Shown: positions 26,372-36,300 of the stretch, one piece after another
Layout: each line of letters begins with the position of its first letter
Position numbering within the stretch: position 1 is the first letter of the stretch
Assembly: GCA_019359285.1 (NCBI GenBank)
Contig: JAHHHQ010000048.1
Coordinates: forward strand, 1 to 64,000
Reading direction: 5' to 3'
DNA length: 64,000 nucleotides
From: Nodosilinea sp. WJT8-NPBG4
GTDB taxonomy: Bacteria > Cyanobacteriota > Cyanobacteriia > Phormidesmidales > Phormidesmidaceae
The notes under the pieces: model-generated
What the model was told of the DNA's origin: nothing
What the model saw: the letters and a program-made list of their open reading frames with translations, nothing else
Database searches by the model: none
Translations under genes and position numbers: made by a program

Positions 26372-29300
26372 GTGATTGAGCACATTGGACTAAACCTATT
26401 AAGCGGCCCTCTGGCCCAGGTCGGCGCTCCAGGAGTTACCACTCCTGAAGAGGCTTCCCTAATTTTTTCTGGCCCCCAGTTTTTTATCGCCCTACTTTCG
26501 GGCGTAATTTTGGCCTTTGGCTTCCATCTTTTGCTAACCAACCTGTCGGTCGCCGCTGGCCTCACCTACATCGGTCAGTCTTCATCGAGTAGTAGCAGTA
26601 GCAGCAGCAGCTCTGGTAGCGGTGACAAAAAAATTGCCACCAAATTTGGCCTTTGGACCTTGATCACTGTCAGTTTGGCCCTTTTTTGTGCCTGCTTTTT
26701 AGCCGTTAAACTCAGCCTCTACAGCAGTGCGCTGTTAGGGGCTATTACCGGTTTGGTGGTGTGGGGCACCTACTTTTGCCTGCTGTTTTGGTTCAGCTCA
26801 ACCACCGTTGGGTCGCTGATTGGGTCAGTGGTGAAAACCGCAACCTCTAGCTTTCAGTCCCTCTTAGGGGCGGCTAGCGGGGCTGTGGGGGCCAAGATGG
26901 CCAGCAACCAGGTGATTGAGACCGCCGAGGCCACCGCCGCCGCCGTGCGCCGTGAGCTCACTGCTGGCTGGAGCGGCAACGATATCAAAGATACGCTGCG
27001 CGACTACGTTACTTCCCTCACGTCCCCAGCCTTAGATATCGCTGGGCTAGAGGCTGAGTTTGAGCGCCTGATTCACGAGTCGGACCTGACATCGCTGGCC
27101 GATCGCGATACTCTCTCCCAGCTCAATCGCGACAGCTTCGAGAAGCTGGTCAGCAGCCGCACCGACCTATCGCGCAAAGAGGCTAGCCGCATCGCCGATC
27201 GCCTCTATGGCACTTGGAACAAGGCGCTGGGCAAGGCCTCTGGCGGCGACAGCCTGGGTGAACTGGTTAACTATCTCAAGTCAGCCCACCCAGAGGAACT
27301 GTTGGCCGAGTCACTGGGCAGCCGCTTAGACGAGTTTCTTGGCGAAATGCGCCAGCAGCGCAAGGGCAAAGAGGCTAAGACTAACCCACTCAACCAGGGG
27401 CTGACCACCTTGATGGGTGTGGTGATGGGCCGAGCCGACCTCTCTGACATGGATGTGGAAAAGATCACCGAGCGCTTCAAGCAGCTCAGACACGATTTCA
27501 CCGGCCAGGTTGACACGCTCACCAGCCAGGCGAGCGGCAGCGATCGCTACAGTGTGGTCAGAGCTGACGTTGAGACCTACCTGCTCAACGCCTACCCGTG
27601 GCAGCTCAACACCCAGCGCATGCAGAAAGAGTTTTGGGATGTCATCTATGACCCCTTTGCCGATGCTGGTCTGATGCGCCAAGAGCTAATGAACCTAGAC
27701 CAGTCATTCTTCGCCGAGCTTTTGGCTTCGCGGGGGCTGCTGACCAAGAGCGAAATCGCCGAAGTTTCTCGCCAGCTCGAAGCCGTACGGCTTCAAGCCC
27801 TGGGCGAAGTTTCTGAGCGCTACCGGATCGAAGCGGCTAAGGATGCGCAGACCAAGGTCTACACTTTCCTGCGTCAAACCCCGCGCGATCAGCTGCTGTC
27901 TGAAACGGGTACCAGCGCCTTCAGCAGCCTGCTAGACGATCCCTACGCCGATGCTGACGATCTGCAAGAGCGGTTCACCCCCTTTACTTATGAGGCTCTT
28001 ACCCAGACCCTAAGCACCCGTGGCGATCTGAGCGAAGCCGAAATACAGGCTGTTGCCAGCCGTTTAGAAGGGGTGATGAACAACGTGCGGGCCGATGCCG
28101 CCGGGCTGCAATCTTCGGCCAAAGCTCGGGTTGAGAACCAGTGGATGGGGTTACAGCACTATCTGCAAAACACCAATAAAGCTGAGCTTAACCCTGAGGG
28201 CATCAAGGCCGACCTTGCTACTCTGCTCCACGAGCCCGATGCGGGTGTGCACCGCCTGCGCCAGCGCCTGGCCCAGTTCGATCGCGACACCCTGGTGCAA
28301 TTGCTCAACCAGCGTCAAGATCTCTCCGAAGCTGAGATTAACCGCACCCTCGACCAGGTTGAGTCGACCTGGTACAAGACGGTTAATGCGCCCGGCGCGC
28401 TGACGGCTCAGGCCAAGGCTAAGTACGACGAAGCTACCAGTGCGATCGAGCGCTATCTGCTCGAAACCGGCAAGCCCGAGCTCAACCCCGAGGGCATCAA
28501 GCGCGACCTAGGGCTGTTGGTGAACAACCCTCAGGCGGGCATCGGAGCCATGCGCGATCGCCTATCGGCCATGGACCGCGACACCCTAGTGCAGCTGCTC
28601 AGCCAGCGCAAGGACCTCAACGAGGAAGAAGCCAATCGCATCATTGACGATGTGCTGGGTAACATTCGCGATATTTTGCACATGCCTCAGCGGCTGGCTC
28701 GTCGGGCTCAGGCCCAGGTCGTCTCCTTTGAGACCGCTCTGGAAGACTACCTGCGCAACACCAACAAAGCTGCGCTGAATCCCGACGACATTAAGCGTGA
28801 CCTTAAGCTGCTGCTTAACGATCCTCGCCTAGGGGCCGAGCGTCTGCAAACTCGCCTGTCGAGAATCGACCGCGACACCGTTGTGGCTCTGCTGGCCCAG
28901 CGCCCCGATATGACCCAGGCCGAAGCTGAGGCTGCTGTCGATCAAGTGCTATCGGTGCGGAACCAGGTTGTGGCCCAAATTCGCAATGTGCAGGCGCGGG
29001 TTACGTCGGTTGTGAGCGGCATTATGAACCGAGTTCGCAACTACCTCGACTCCCTAGGTCGCCCCGAGCTCGACTACTACGGCATCCGCCGCGACTTGCA
29101 GCAGCTTTTGGATGATCCTCAAGCAGGCTTTGAGTCTCTTAAGGTGCGCCTCGGGCAGGTCGATCGCGGCACCCTAGTGGCGCTCATGAGTTCCCACGAT
29201 GCGATCTCAGAGACCGATGCTAACCGCATCATTGACCAGATCGAAGACGTTCGTACCAGCGCTCTAAGCAAAGCCGAACAGCTCGAACATGCGGTTGAGA

Positions 29301-29449
29301 GCCGCTTGAGCGAAATCAAGCACCAGGCCTACCAGCAGGTGGAAGACACCCGTAAAACCGCCGCTGCTGCCTCCTGGTGGATCTTTGCTACCGCTACGAT
29401 TTCAGCCATCTTTGCTGCTATCGGCGGCGGTTGGGCAGCCGGGACCTAG
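26372..29449 (+). CDS. Large membrane-anchored protein with eight ~98-residue helical repeats
   Basis: This 1025-residue protein is not recognised as a named family. It starts with GTG behind AAGGA. An N-terminal domain (about residues 28-165) has three to four hydrophobic segments, interrupted by a run of about twelve Ser near residue 72. Eight repeats follow, marked by a Tyr or Phe at residues 212, 301, 403, 499, 597, 695, 793 and 891; the last five intervals are exactly 98 codons. A full repeat reads roughly YLxNTNKAELNPEGIKxDL, LLxxPxAG, LRxRLxxxDRDTLVQLLxQR and DLxEAEANRIIDxV. The last 26 residues are one hydrophobic helix ending at the stop. The repeats are predicted all-helical and polar. 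The N-terminal domain resembles the 222-residue protein at 31723. A structural or stress role is possible but unproven. Confidence 0.8.
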   Translation: MIEHIGLNLLSGPLAQVGAPGVTTPEEASLIFSGPQFFIALLSGVILAFGFHLLLTNLSVAAGLTYIGQSSSSSSSSSSSSGSGDKKIATKFGLWTLITVSLALFCACFLAVKLSLYSSALLGAITGLVVWGTYFCLLFWFSSTTVGSLIGSVVKTATSSFQSLLGAASGAVGAKMASNQVIETAEATAAAVRRELTAGWSGNDIKDTLRDYVTSLTSPALDIAGLEAEFERLIHESDLTSLADRDTLSQLNRDSFEKLVSSRTDLSRKEASRIADRLYGTWNKALGKASGGDSLGELVNYLKSAHPEELLAESLGSRLDEFLGEMRQQRKGKEAKTNPLNQGLTTLMGVVMGRADLSDMDVEKITERFKQLRHDFTGQVDTLTSQASGSDRYSVVRADVETYLLNAYPWQLNTQRMQKEFWDVIYDPFADAGLMRQELMNLDQSFFAELLASRGLLTKSEIAEVSRQLEAVRLQALGEVSERYRIEAAKDAQTKVYTFLRQTPRDQLLSETGTSAFSSLLDDPYADADDLQERFTPFTYEALTQTLSTRGDLSEAEIQAVASRLEGVMNNVRADAAGLQSSAKARVENQWMGLQHYLQNTNKAELNPEGIKADLATLLHEPDAGVHRLRQRLAQFDRDTLVQLLNQRQDLSEAEINRTLDQVESTWYKTVNAPGALTAQAKAKYDEATSAIERYLLETGKPELNPEGIKRDLGLLVNNPQAGIGAMRDRLSAMDRDTLVQLLSQRKDLNEEEANRIIDDVLGNIRDILHMPQRLARRAQAQVVSFETALEDYLRNTNKAALNPDDIKRDLKLLLNDPRLGAERLQTRLSRIDRDTVVALLAQRPDMTQAEAEAAVDQVLSVRNQVVAQIRNVQARVTSVVSGIMNRVRNYLDSLGRPELDYYGIRRDLQQLLDDPQAGFESLKVRLGQVDRGTLVALMSSHDAISETDANRIIDQIEDVRTSALSKAEQLEHAVESRLSEIKHQAYQQVEDTRKTAAAASWWIFATATISAIFAAIGGGWAAGT

Positions 29450-29470
29450 ATTCAGAGCACCGACAGATAG

Positions 29471-29504
29471 GGGCGATCGCGTTAGTAGCGCGATCGCCCT
29501 TTTT
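29471..29504 (+). terminator. Rho-independent terminator of the repeat protein gene
   Basis: GGGCGATCGCG (29471-29481) pairs perfectly with CGCGATCGCCC (29489-29499), an 11-bp stem with a 7-nt loop, followed by five T. It incorporates two HIP1 palindromes. It starts 22 bp after the stop codon. Confidence 0.9.
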
Positions 29505-29971
29505 ATTGCCTACCTCAACCCAAACTAGCTAACGACGAATTGCAGAAGTCGAAGCGGACGTTTGAAAGGTTCTGTTTCTCACAGCAAAAGCGAACATCCT
29601 CTTGAAAAGCGAGACTTTTAACTCCTTCTCAAAAAGCTAGCTAGGTGAATGAATTGTCTTAAAACCCTTGATCTCTAGGTATTAGACTTAACCTCACGCA
29701 GCAAGGCAAGGCTGTAGACAGACTTGAGATAGATTGAGGTTCACCGGAGCGATCGCAGCACCAGTACTGCTAAGGCAATCCAAAACGCCAAACTTCAAAC
29801 CCATAGCCTTGTCTGCCATACCCGATTACAGCTATCGCCAGATTGGTTGGGACATTCTGCGTAACCTCTTGAAGCGATGACGGTACACAAGTGAATCGTC
29901 CCAGGTTTTGCCAGGGGTGGTGACTCTAGTCTTAAAACGGTACATATCCAATGCATTCCTAGCAATATGCA
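29505..29971. other. Gene-free region between two terminators
   Basis: This stretch of about 470 bases lies between convergent transcripts and their terminators. I see no open frame, RNA gene or repeat with convincing support. Confidence 0.4.
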
Positions 29972-30009
29972 AAAGAAGAGGCCCTGGTCGCGACCAGGGC
30001 CTCTTCTTT
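29972..30009 (-). terminator. glgC: Terminator of glgC, 38-bp perfect palindrome
   Basis: AAAGAAGAGGCCCTGGTCG at 29972-29990 is followed without gap by its complement to 30009. On the minus strand the stem ends in a T-rich run, so it serves glgC; the A-run on the other side makes it potentially bidirectional. Confidence 0.85.
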
Positions 30010-30028
30010 ACTGTCTAGTTAGCTCAGC

Positions 30029-31318
30029 TTAAATAACGGTGTCGTCGGGGATAACCGCCCCTCTCAGAACAACAACAATGCCGCTGCGAATGTAAAATCC
30101 CTCGTCTTCGCGCTCGGCCTCCTCAACGCGATCCTTATTGAGAATTTTCACGTTGCAACCGATGCGGACATTCTTATCAACAATGGCATGATTGATGGTA
30201 GTGTTGGCGCCAATGCCGAGGGGAACTCTGGCCGTGTCACAACTACCACGCCGCTCAAAGTTATCTTGGTAATAATCGGCTCCCATAATCAGGCTGTCTT
30301 GAATGGTGCAGCCCGACTCAATGCGAGAGCGAATGCCAATAATCGAATTAGTAATGCTGCACTCCTTGAGAATGCAACCCTCGCTAATCATCGACTCGGT
30401 AATATCACACTTAAGGTGTTTAGTAGGTGGCAGATAGCGAGCGCGAGTATAGATAGGGGCCGCCTCATCGTAAAAGCTAAACAGCGGGTTAGGCTGCTTA
30501 ACCAGAGCTAAATTAGCGTTAAAGAACGACTCAATTGTACCAATGTCTTCCCAATAATCGTTGAAGAGATAGGCCTGCACATTGTGATCCTTAGCAGAGT
30601 TTGGAATAATCTCCTTGCCAAAATCAGGTGATTGAGGCTGCTGTTTAAGTAGATCGATCAATACATCTCGCTTAAACAGATAGATGCCCATGGAGGCGAT
30701 GTAGGGCTTTTCTTTAGCCTCTTCTGGGGAAAGGCCTAGGGTAGTAGTATCGACCTGCATCTGCTTGAGAGCATCGCCCTTGGGCTTTTCGCTAAAGTTG
30801 ATGATGCGACCCGAATCGTCAATTTTCATCAGACCGAAGCTGGAGGCGTGAGCGTCATCGACCGGCAGCACCGACAGGGTAATGTCAGCATTGGTGCGCC
30901 GATGATGTTCTACGAAATCGCTGTAGTCCATGCGATACAGATGGTCACCCGACAGGATCAAGTATTCATCTACATCCATGTCTTCAAAGCGTGGCAGGTA
31001 CTGTCGCACGGCGTCGGCGGTACCCTGAAACCAGTCTAAATTTTCGGGGGTTTGCTGGGCTGCTAATACTTCCACAAAGCCTTGCTGAAAGCCTGAAAAA
31101 CTGTAGGCTCGGGAAATATGGGCATTTAGTGAAGCTGAGTTAAACTGCGTAAGAACGTAGATTTTTGAGATACCTGAGTTGATGCAGTTGCTAATGGGAA
31201 TATCAATTAACCTATGTTTGCCACCTAAGGGCACCGCCGGCTTGGCCCGGGTCTTGGTCAGGGGATAGAGACGGGTTCCAGCACCGCCACCCAGCACAAT
31301 ACCTAATACTTTATTCAC
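30029..31318 (-). CDS. glgC: Glucose-1-phosphate adenylyltransferase (ADP-glucose pyrophosphorylase)
   Basis: GlgC makes ADP-glucose, the committed step of glycogen synthesis, and in cyanobacteria it is activated by 3-phosphoglycerate. The 429 residues show the nucleotide loop [21 protein letters not shown] at residues 10-30, [14 protein letters not shown], the catalytic [10 protein letters not shown] and [10 protein letters not shown], and the C-terminal beta-helix ([24 protein letters not shown]). Length and start match the cyanobacterial enzyme. It is monocistronic, ends in a strong terminator, and shares no operon with other glycogen genes here. Confidence 0.97.
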   Translation of the reverse strand: MNKVLGIVLGGGAGTRLYPLTKTRAKPAVPLGGKHRLIDIPISNCINSGISKIYVLTQFNSASLNAHISRAYSFSGFQQGFVEVLAAQQTPENLDWFQGTADAVRQYLPRFEDMDVDEYLILSGDHLYRMDYSDFVEHHRRTNADITLSVLPVDDAHASSFGLMKIDDSGRIINFSEKPKGDALKQMQVDTTTLGLSPEEAKEKPYIASMGIYLFKRDVLIDLLKQQPQSPDFGKEIIPNSAKDHNVQAYLFNDYWEDIGTIESFFNANLALVKQPNPLFSFYDEAAPIYTRARYLPPTKHLKCDITESMISEGCILKECSITNSIIGIRSRIESGCTIQDSLIMGADYYQDNFERRGSCDTARVPLGIGANTTINHAIVDKNVRIGCNVKILNKDRVEEAEREDEGFYIRSGIVVVLRGAVIPDDTVI

Positions 31319-31722
31319 AACATCTCCTTAAATCACGCTCGATCGCCACGACAACTAACCGCCCAACTCACCCACCAAAGGGCGATCGCCGCTTGGCAGC
31401 TTTTCCTAGGGTGGAGTATTACCCCATTTGAGGCATACACCTAAGGGCAGAATTGCTGAGGGAAGCGCTTGCTTTTTGTAAATGAAAAAGCTTAATAGTT
31501 CTTTTATTACTTCTATATATGTCTATAAACGTTTTCTTAACACTACCAGTAGGGTTGCTGAGGTTGTTTTTTTAGCTATCTCAATACGGCCGCACCGCAT
31601 CTACCTCTTTAGGTGTTTTAGTTTGCGTCTCTGTGTAGATGGCCACATCCAAACAACGTCATAAATTGGGGACAAGATTTATCAACCCCTAGAGTTGTCC
31701 CACAGAGAGGTAAAGAGTTTCC
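31319..31722. other. Divergent promoter region of glgC and the 31723 gene
   Basis: About 400 bases with clearly A+T rich DNA at 31480-31570. It must hold the promoters of both flanking genes. AGAGG at 31705-31709 is the ribosome site for the gene at 31723. I identify no operator with confidence. Confidence 0.45.
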
Positions 31723-32391
31723 ATGTCCTACACCAATGAACCCGGCGCTTATAGAGAAGAGCCTGTTGCTTACAGCACCACTCCAGGCCAGCGCATAGCA
31801 GACGTAGCGCCCGTTGCCGTTACTGGCTACCACGACCTGGTACGCTGGGGTCCAATTATTGCCGGTCTAGTTGTGGCGATCGCCACCCAACTCGTGCTTA
31901 CTGCCTTGGGTGCGGCCGTGGGCCTCACCAATATAGCTGGCTCAGATGCTGCCCAAAGTAACGCTGGCGGCGTTGGTACTGCCGTAGGCATCTGGTCGAT
32001 TATCAGCTTGCTGATTGCCTTGTTCTTAGGCGGCTACGTTACCTCCCGCGCCTGCGGCCCCATGAACCGCAAAACCGCTTTGCTCAACGGCGCTATTTTG
32101 TGGGCAACCACCTTGGCTGTTAGCGCCTGGTTGCTTTCGAGTGGCGTGGCCGGTGCCTTTGGTCTAGTAGCCCAAGGAGCCGACGCCGTCGTTAACCAGG
32201 TACCCGCCGATGCTCTGCCCAATGCCGCTGACCCCAACGTGAGTCAAGAGCAAGCCCAAAACATTGCTGGCAATGCTGCCAAGGTTGGTTGGTCATTTGC
32301 TCTAGGGTCTCTGCTGGGCCTAGTGGCTTCTCTCGCTGGTGCCGCTACCGGTGCTCGCAGCCCCCGCGCGGTTGGCGCTCCTCCTCGTTAA
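31723..32391 (+). CDS. Multi-span membrane protein, PhnA-like/YrzE-like type
   Basis: This 222-residue protein has a polar N terminus and four hydrophobic segments: IIAGLVVAIATQLVLTALGAAVGL, then SIISLLIALFLGGYV, then AILWATTLAVSAWLL, and FALGSLLGLVASLAGAATG near the end. The first segment follows RWGP, a start seen in a broad group of bacterial membrane proteins of unknown role. The order LVLTALGAAVGLTNI, GIWSIISLLIALF, LLNGAILWATTL parallels the N-terminal domain of the repeat protein at 26372, so the two are probably paralogous there. It is monocistronic with its own terminator. Confidence 0.68.
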   Translation: MSYTNEPGAYREEPVAYSTTPGQRIADVAPVAVTGYHDLVRWGPIIAGLVVAIATQLVLTALGAAVGLTNIAGSDAAQSNAGGVGTAVGIWSIISLLIALFLGGYVTSRACGPMNRKTALLNGAILWATTLAVSAWLLSSGVAGAFGLVAQGADAVVNQVPADALPNAADPNVSQEQAQNIAGNAAKVGWSFALGSLLGLVASLAGAATGARSPRAVGAPPR

Positions 32392-32427
32392 CACCAACGG
32401 CTTTTTTGTCAACACAGCAGACAGTAT

Positions 32428-32456
32428 AAAAAGGTAGGCATAAGCCTACCTTTTTT
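32428..32456 (+). terminator. Rho-independent terminator
   Basis: AAAAAGGTAGGC (32428-32439) pairs with GCCTACCTTTTT (32444-32455) across a 4-nt loop, ending in six T. It starts 36 bp after the 222-residue gene and separates it from the response regulator at 32548. Confidence 0.9.
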
Positions 32457-32547
32457 ATGACTTTGATCTGTGTCTCGAGTGCGAGGTAGGTAGAATGACT
32501 TATCCATTAGACTAGCTATATTCACATACCCTATTTAAACCTTTGCT

Positions 32548-32940
32548 GTGTGCACCCCCTCTGATTTTCGTATTCTTGTCGTCGACGACATAGAAGACAA
32601 TTTGTTTTTGCTGAAAACTGTTTTAGAAACAGAAGGCTATGAAGTTGAGACCGCCGGCAATGGTGGTTCGGCCCTAGCCAAGGTTGAAAACGCTCCTCCA
32701 GATCTGATTTTGATGGATGTGATGATGCCAGACATGAATGGCTATGAAGTCACTAAAAAGATTCGGCAAAATCCCGCCCTGCCGCTGATGCCGATTTTAA
32801 TTGTTACAGCCTACGACACCCTCCAGACCACTCAGGGACTGGCCTTGGAGCCCAATAATTTTATCCGCAAGCCGATTGAGTTTGACCAGTTGCTCACTAA
32901 GGTCGCGGCCTTGCTTGAGGCCAATCATCATCACAATTAA
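32548..32940 (+). CDS. Single-domain response regulator
   Basis: This 130-residue CheY-like receiver has Asp13-Asp14, phosphoacceptor Asp57 (LILMDVMMPD), Thr87 and Lys108 (FIRKPIEF). It starts with GTG; no better ATG exists in frame before the first strand. It carries no output domain, so it probably acts by phosphorelay or protein contact. The 1369-residue hybrid kinase is encoded about 430 bp downstream but on the other strand, so a functional link is possible but not shown. Confidence 0.9.
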   Translation: MCTPSDFRILVVDDIEDNLFLLKTVLETEGYEVETAGNGGSALAKVENAPPDLILMDVMMPDMNGYEVTKKIRQNPALPLMPILIVTAYDTLQTTQGLALEPNNFIRKPIEFDQLLTKVAALLEANHHHN

Positions 32941-33372
32941 AGGCCTATCTAGGTAATAGCGGAATTTGGTGAGTCTTTAGACTCAGGACAGTACCAAAGC
33001 GTTAAGCCCGAAAGTGAACGGGAGTTTAACATCGGCAGGCCACATTTCCGTTCTGATTGACTAGAGAAGCCCAAAGTGCAAGATTTAGAGTTCTAAAAAC
33101 ACAGCGTACTTTAAGCCTTGCACCTTGGCCTTTTGCCTAACACAAAATTGAAGCTTTTCTGGATATAGGTATAAATCAAAACTTCAACGTCTCTCGCAGG
33201 GCAAACCGCTGTTTGCCTCTACCCACATTCATGCTTCAATTCAGCAACACCAAAATTGGATATTAACGCTTCGAGTTAACCATAGAGTTATGGTTAGAGT
33301 GCAGGGCCAAACTGCGATACAGAAGCTCATTCGGTAACTATGAGTCAGCCCTATCTTTGATGGGGGCTGCAT
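32941..33372. other. Intergenic region with dispersed repeat copy 4
   Basis: Between convergent genes. Positions 33072-33130 carry AAAGTGCAAGATTTAGAG and, 30 bases later, TTTAAGCCTTGCACCTTGG, the arms of the dispersed repeat family. A second imperfect stem is near 33000-33031 (GTTAA with CCCG facing CGGG and TTAAC). No gene is supported. Confidence 0.5.
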
Positions 33373-36300
33373 CTATTCAGCAGCTAGGGTAGCGATCGCC
33401 TCAATCAACTCCGCTGGCTCAAAGGGTTTGCTGAGATAGCGCTGGAACCCCGCCGCGAGAGCCTGCCGCTGGTCTACGTCGCTGGCGTAGGCGGTTAGAG
33501 CGATCGCTTTGCAGCGCTGCCCTCGACGGTTTAGCTCAGCCTGAATCTGTTGCATCAGCATGTAGTCATCCATCTGCGGCATGGCGATGTCGCTGACCAA
33601 GATATCTATCTCCAAATCAGGCAGCCGTTTCAGCGCCTCTTCAGCGGAAGCCACAGCAGTAACGGCAGCCCCAGCCTGCTTCAGCACAACCCCCAACAGC
33701 TCTCGGGCATCGGCTTCGTCTTCAATCACCAAAATGCGGATCCCGGCCAGTGTATTTGTCTGACCCAAAAAACTTTGCGGGTAGGATGCAGGGCCTGTGC
33801 CGTCCGACCCATTGCTGGGGCGGCGCTGAAGGGGCAAACGTACGGTAAATGTAGCGCCCTGGTTATCACCGGAGCTAGCCACGGTAATAGTGCCCCCGTG
33901 CAGCTCAACCACCTGCCGAGCGATCGCCAACCCCAGCCCTAGCCCGCCAAACTGGCGCGTGGTCTTGCCGTCGGCCTGGCGAAAGCGCTCAAAAATGTAG
34001 GGCAACACCTCTGGGGCAATGCCCTTGCCAGTATCGATCACCGTTAGCTCGGCCTGAGCTAGGTGACTGGCAGCAGGCAACCCAGCCTGCTGGTTAGGTG
34101 GGGTAATGGCTCTCAGCTGAATCTGGATGCGGCCACCCTCAGGGGTAAATTTTACCGCGTTGGCCAGCAGGTTCCAAACCACCTGCTGGAGCCGCCCGGC
34201 ATCGCCCATCACAGGAGCAACAGCAGGGTCAAACTGGGCGCGCATCTCAATGGCCTTGGCCTCAGCCGCCAGCCGCACAGTTTCCATAGCCGCTTCGACG
34301 GTGGCCTGAAGCTGCACTGGTGCTACCTCCAGGCTGAGCTTGCCCTGCAAAATACGGGACATATCGAGCAAATCGGCAATTAGCTGGGTTTGCAGCTTAG
34401 CGTTGCGCTCGATGGTCTGTAGCCCTCGCATCAGCGTGGTGGAATCAGGCGATCGCTTTTGCAGCAGCTGCGACCAGCCCAAAATAGGGTTGAGGGGCGA
34501 CCTCAGCTCGTGGGAGAGCACCGCCAAAAACTCGTCTTTGGTGCGGTTAGCCGCCTCGGCCTCACTGCGGGCGGTTTGCTCCGCCTGGTAGAGGCGGGCG
34601 TTATCCACTGCGATCGCCACTTGATGGGCAATATTCTCGGCTAGAGCTAGGTCGTTAGTGGCATAGCGGCGGCCAGTTTCAGCCATCACAAAGGAAATCG
34701 CTCCCAGGGTTTGCCCCCGAGCAATTAGCGGGGCAATAATACAAGACTTCAGACCTAGCCCTTGCAGCAAACGTAGGTGCTCAGCATCGTGGGCCACCGC
34801 CTCTAGCATGGCTGGCGGAATCTCGGCTACCAGCTGGGTTTGGCCCGTGCGCAAAATTTTGGGCACGCCTTCTAGAGCATCCAGCGACGGCGGGTATTGT
34901 CGATGCAGCTGCCAGCCCAGCTCGACCTTGGTGCGATCACAGTGCGCCATTGCTACCCGTTCAATGCGCTGACCTCGGCCCTGGGTCGGGTGTAGCAGAT
35001 CGATCGCACACCAGTCGGCAAAAAACGGTACTACCCGATCGGCAACCCGTTCCAGGGTATCTGTATGGTTGAGCAGCGAGGCCAGCGTCGTACTAATATC
35101 CACTAGCAGCGCTGAGCGAAACTGGCCAGTTTCGGCATCGAGACGGGCTGCCTGCTCTCGAATCAGCTGGGCCCGCTCAGCCTCGACCAACTTGCGGGCG
35201 GTAATGTTCGAAAATGAAGCTACTACAGCAAAGGGCGTGGGGTCATTGGGGTGAAACAGCGGCCGGGTGTTGATCGAAATCCAGGTGAGGGTGCCATCGG
35301 GTTTATGCACCCCCATGATCACATTGGACTGCGGCTCACCAGTGCGCAGCGTGACCATGGCGGGGTGCTGATCGCCAGCAAAGGGAGAGCCATCCTCATA
35401 GATGGATGACCAGCGGGGATCGAGGGAGCTGCGCCCCATCATTTGCTCAGCGGTCAGGCCCAAAATCTCTTCGGCGCTAGCATTGCAGGTAAAAATGCTG
35501 CCATCGGCATGCTGTAGCACAATGCCCTCGGCAACGGTTTCAATCACCGAGCGATAGCGTTCTTCAGAGGCCTGGAGAGTAGCCGCAGATTGGTGCCGCT
35601 CGGTAATGTCGGTAATCGACGTAATCACATTGGTAATGTGGCCATTGGCGTCGAACAACGGTGAAGCGTTAATACAGAGAATTGCGCGGCTGCCATCGGC
35701 ATGGGTAATCGCATATTCAATGCCGTGAATCGGTTTTTGAACGCGCATGACCTGGGCAAACGGCAGGTCTTCGGGGGCAAAGGGTTGCCCGTCCACAGTT
35801 GTAATAGCCCACGACAGGTCGTTATAGGCGCGATCGGCCAATTCGCTGCGAGTCAGCTTAAAGATCTCTTCTGCGGTTGAATTTGCGGTAACTAGCTGGC
35901 CCTGATCGTCAAAAATAATAATGCCGTTGGGCACCGTCTCTAAAATGCTAGATAGCCGAGCTTCACTATCGCGCAGGGCATTTTCGGCCTGTTTGCGTTC
36001 AGTGATGTCGTGCATAACGACCACGGCACCTCTGTTATTGCCGTCTAGGGTGGCGATCGCCTGCCCGCTCGTCAGCACCGTGCGAGCCTTGTCCCCCTTG
36101 GGCGCAATCACCATCTCGGCACCGACCACCCGTTCGCCCTGCAGCGCCCGAAACAGCGGAATCGCCTCCTTAGTCAAGGGCGTTTTGCCATCGGAATGGT
36201 AGAGGTCGTAGTGGTCGGCCCACTGGTCGGGGGGCAACGGTGCTTCCGGCAGGCCGTGGAAATCTCGCGCTGTCTGGTTAAACAGGCTCAACATGCCCGC

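Noticed and set aside
29460-29510. CRISPR-like or tandem repeat from GCGATCGC copies
   Set aside because: The copies are HIP1 palindromes used in a terminator stem and are not spaced as an array.
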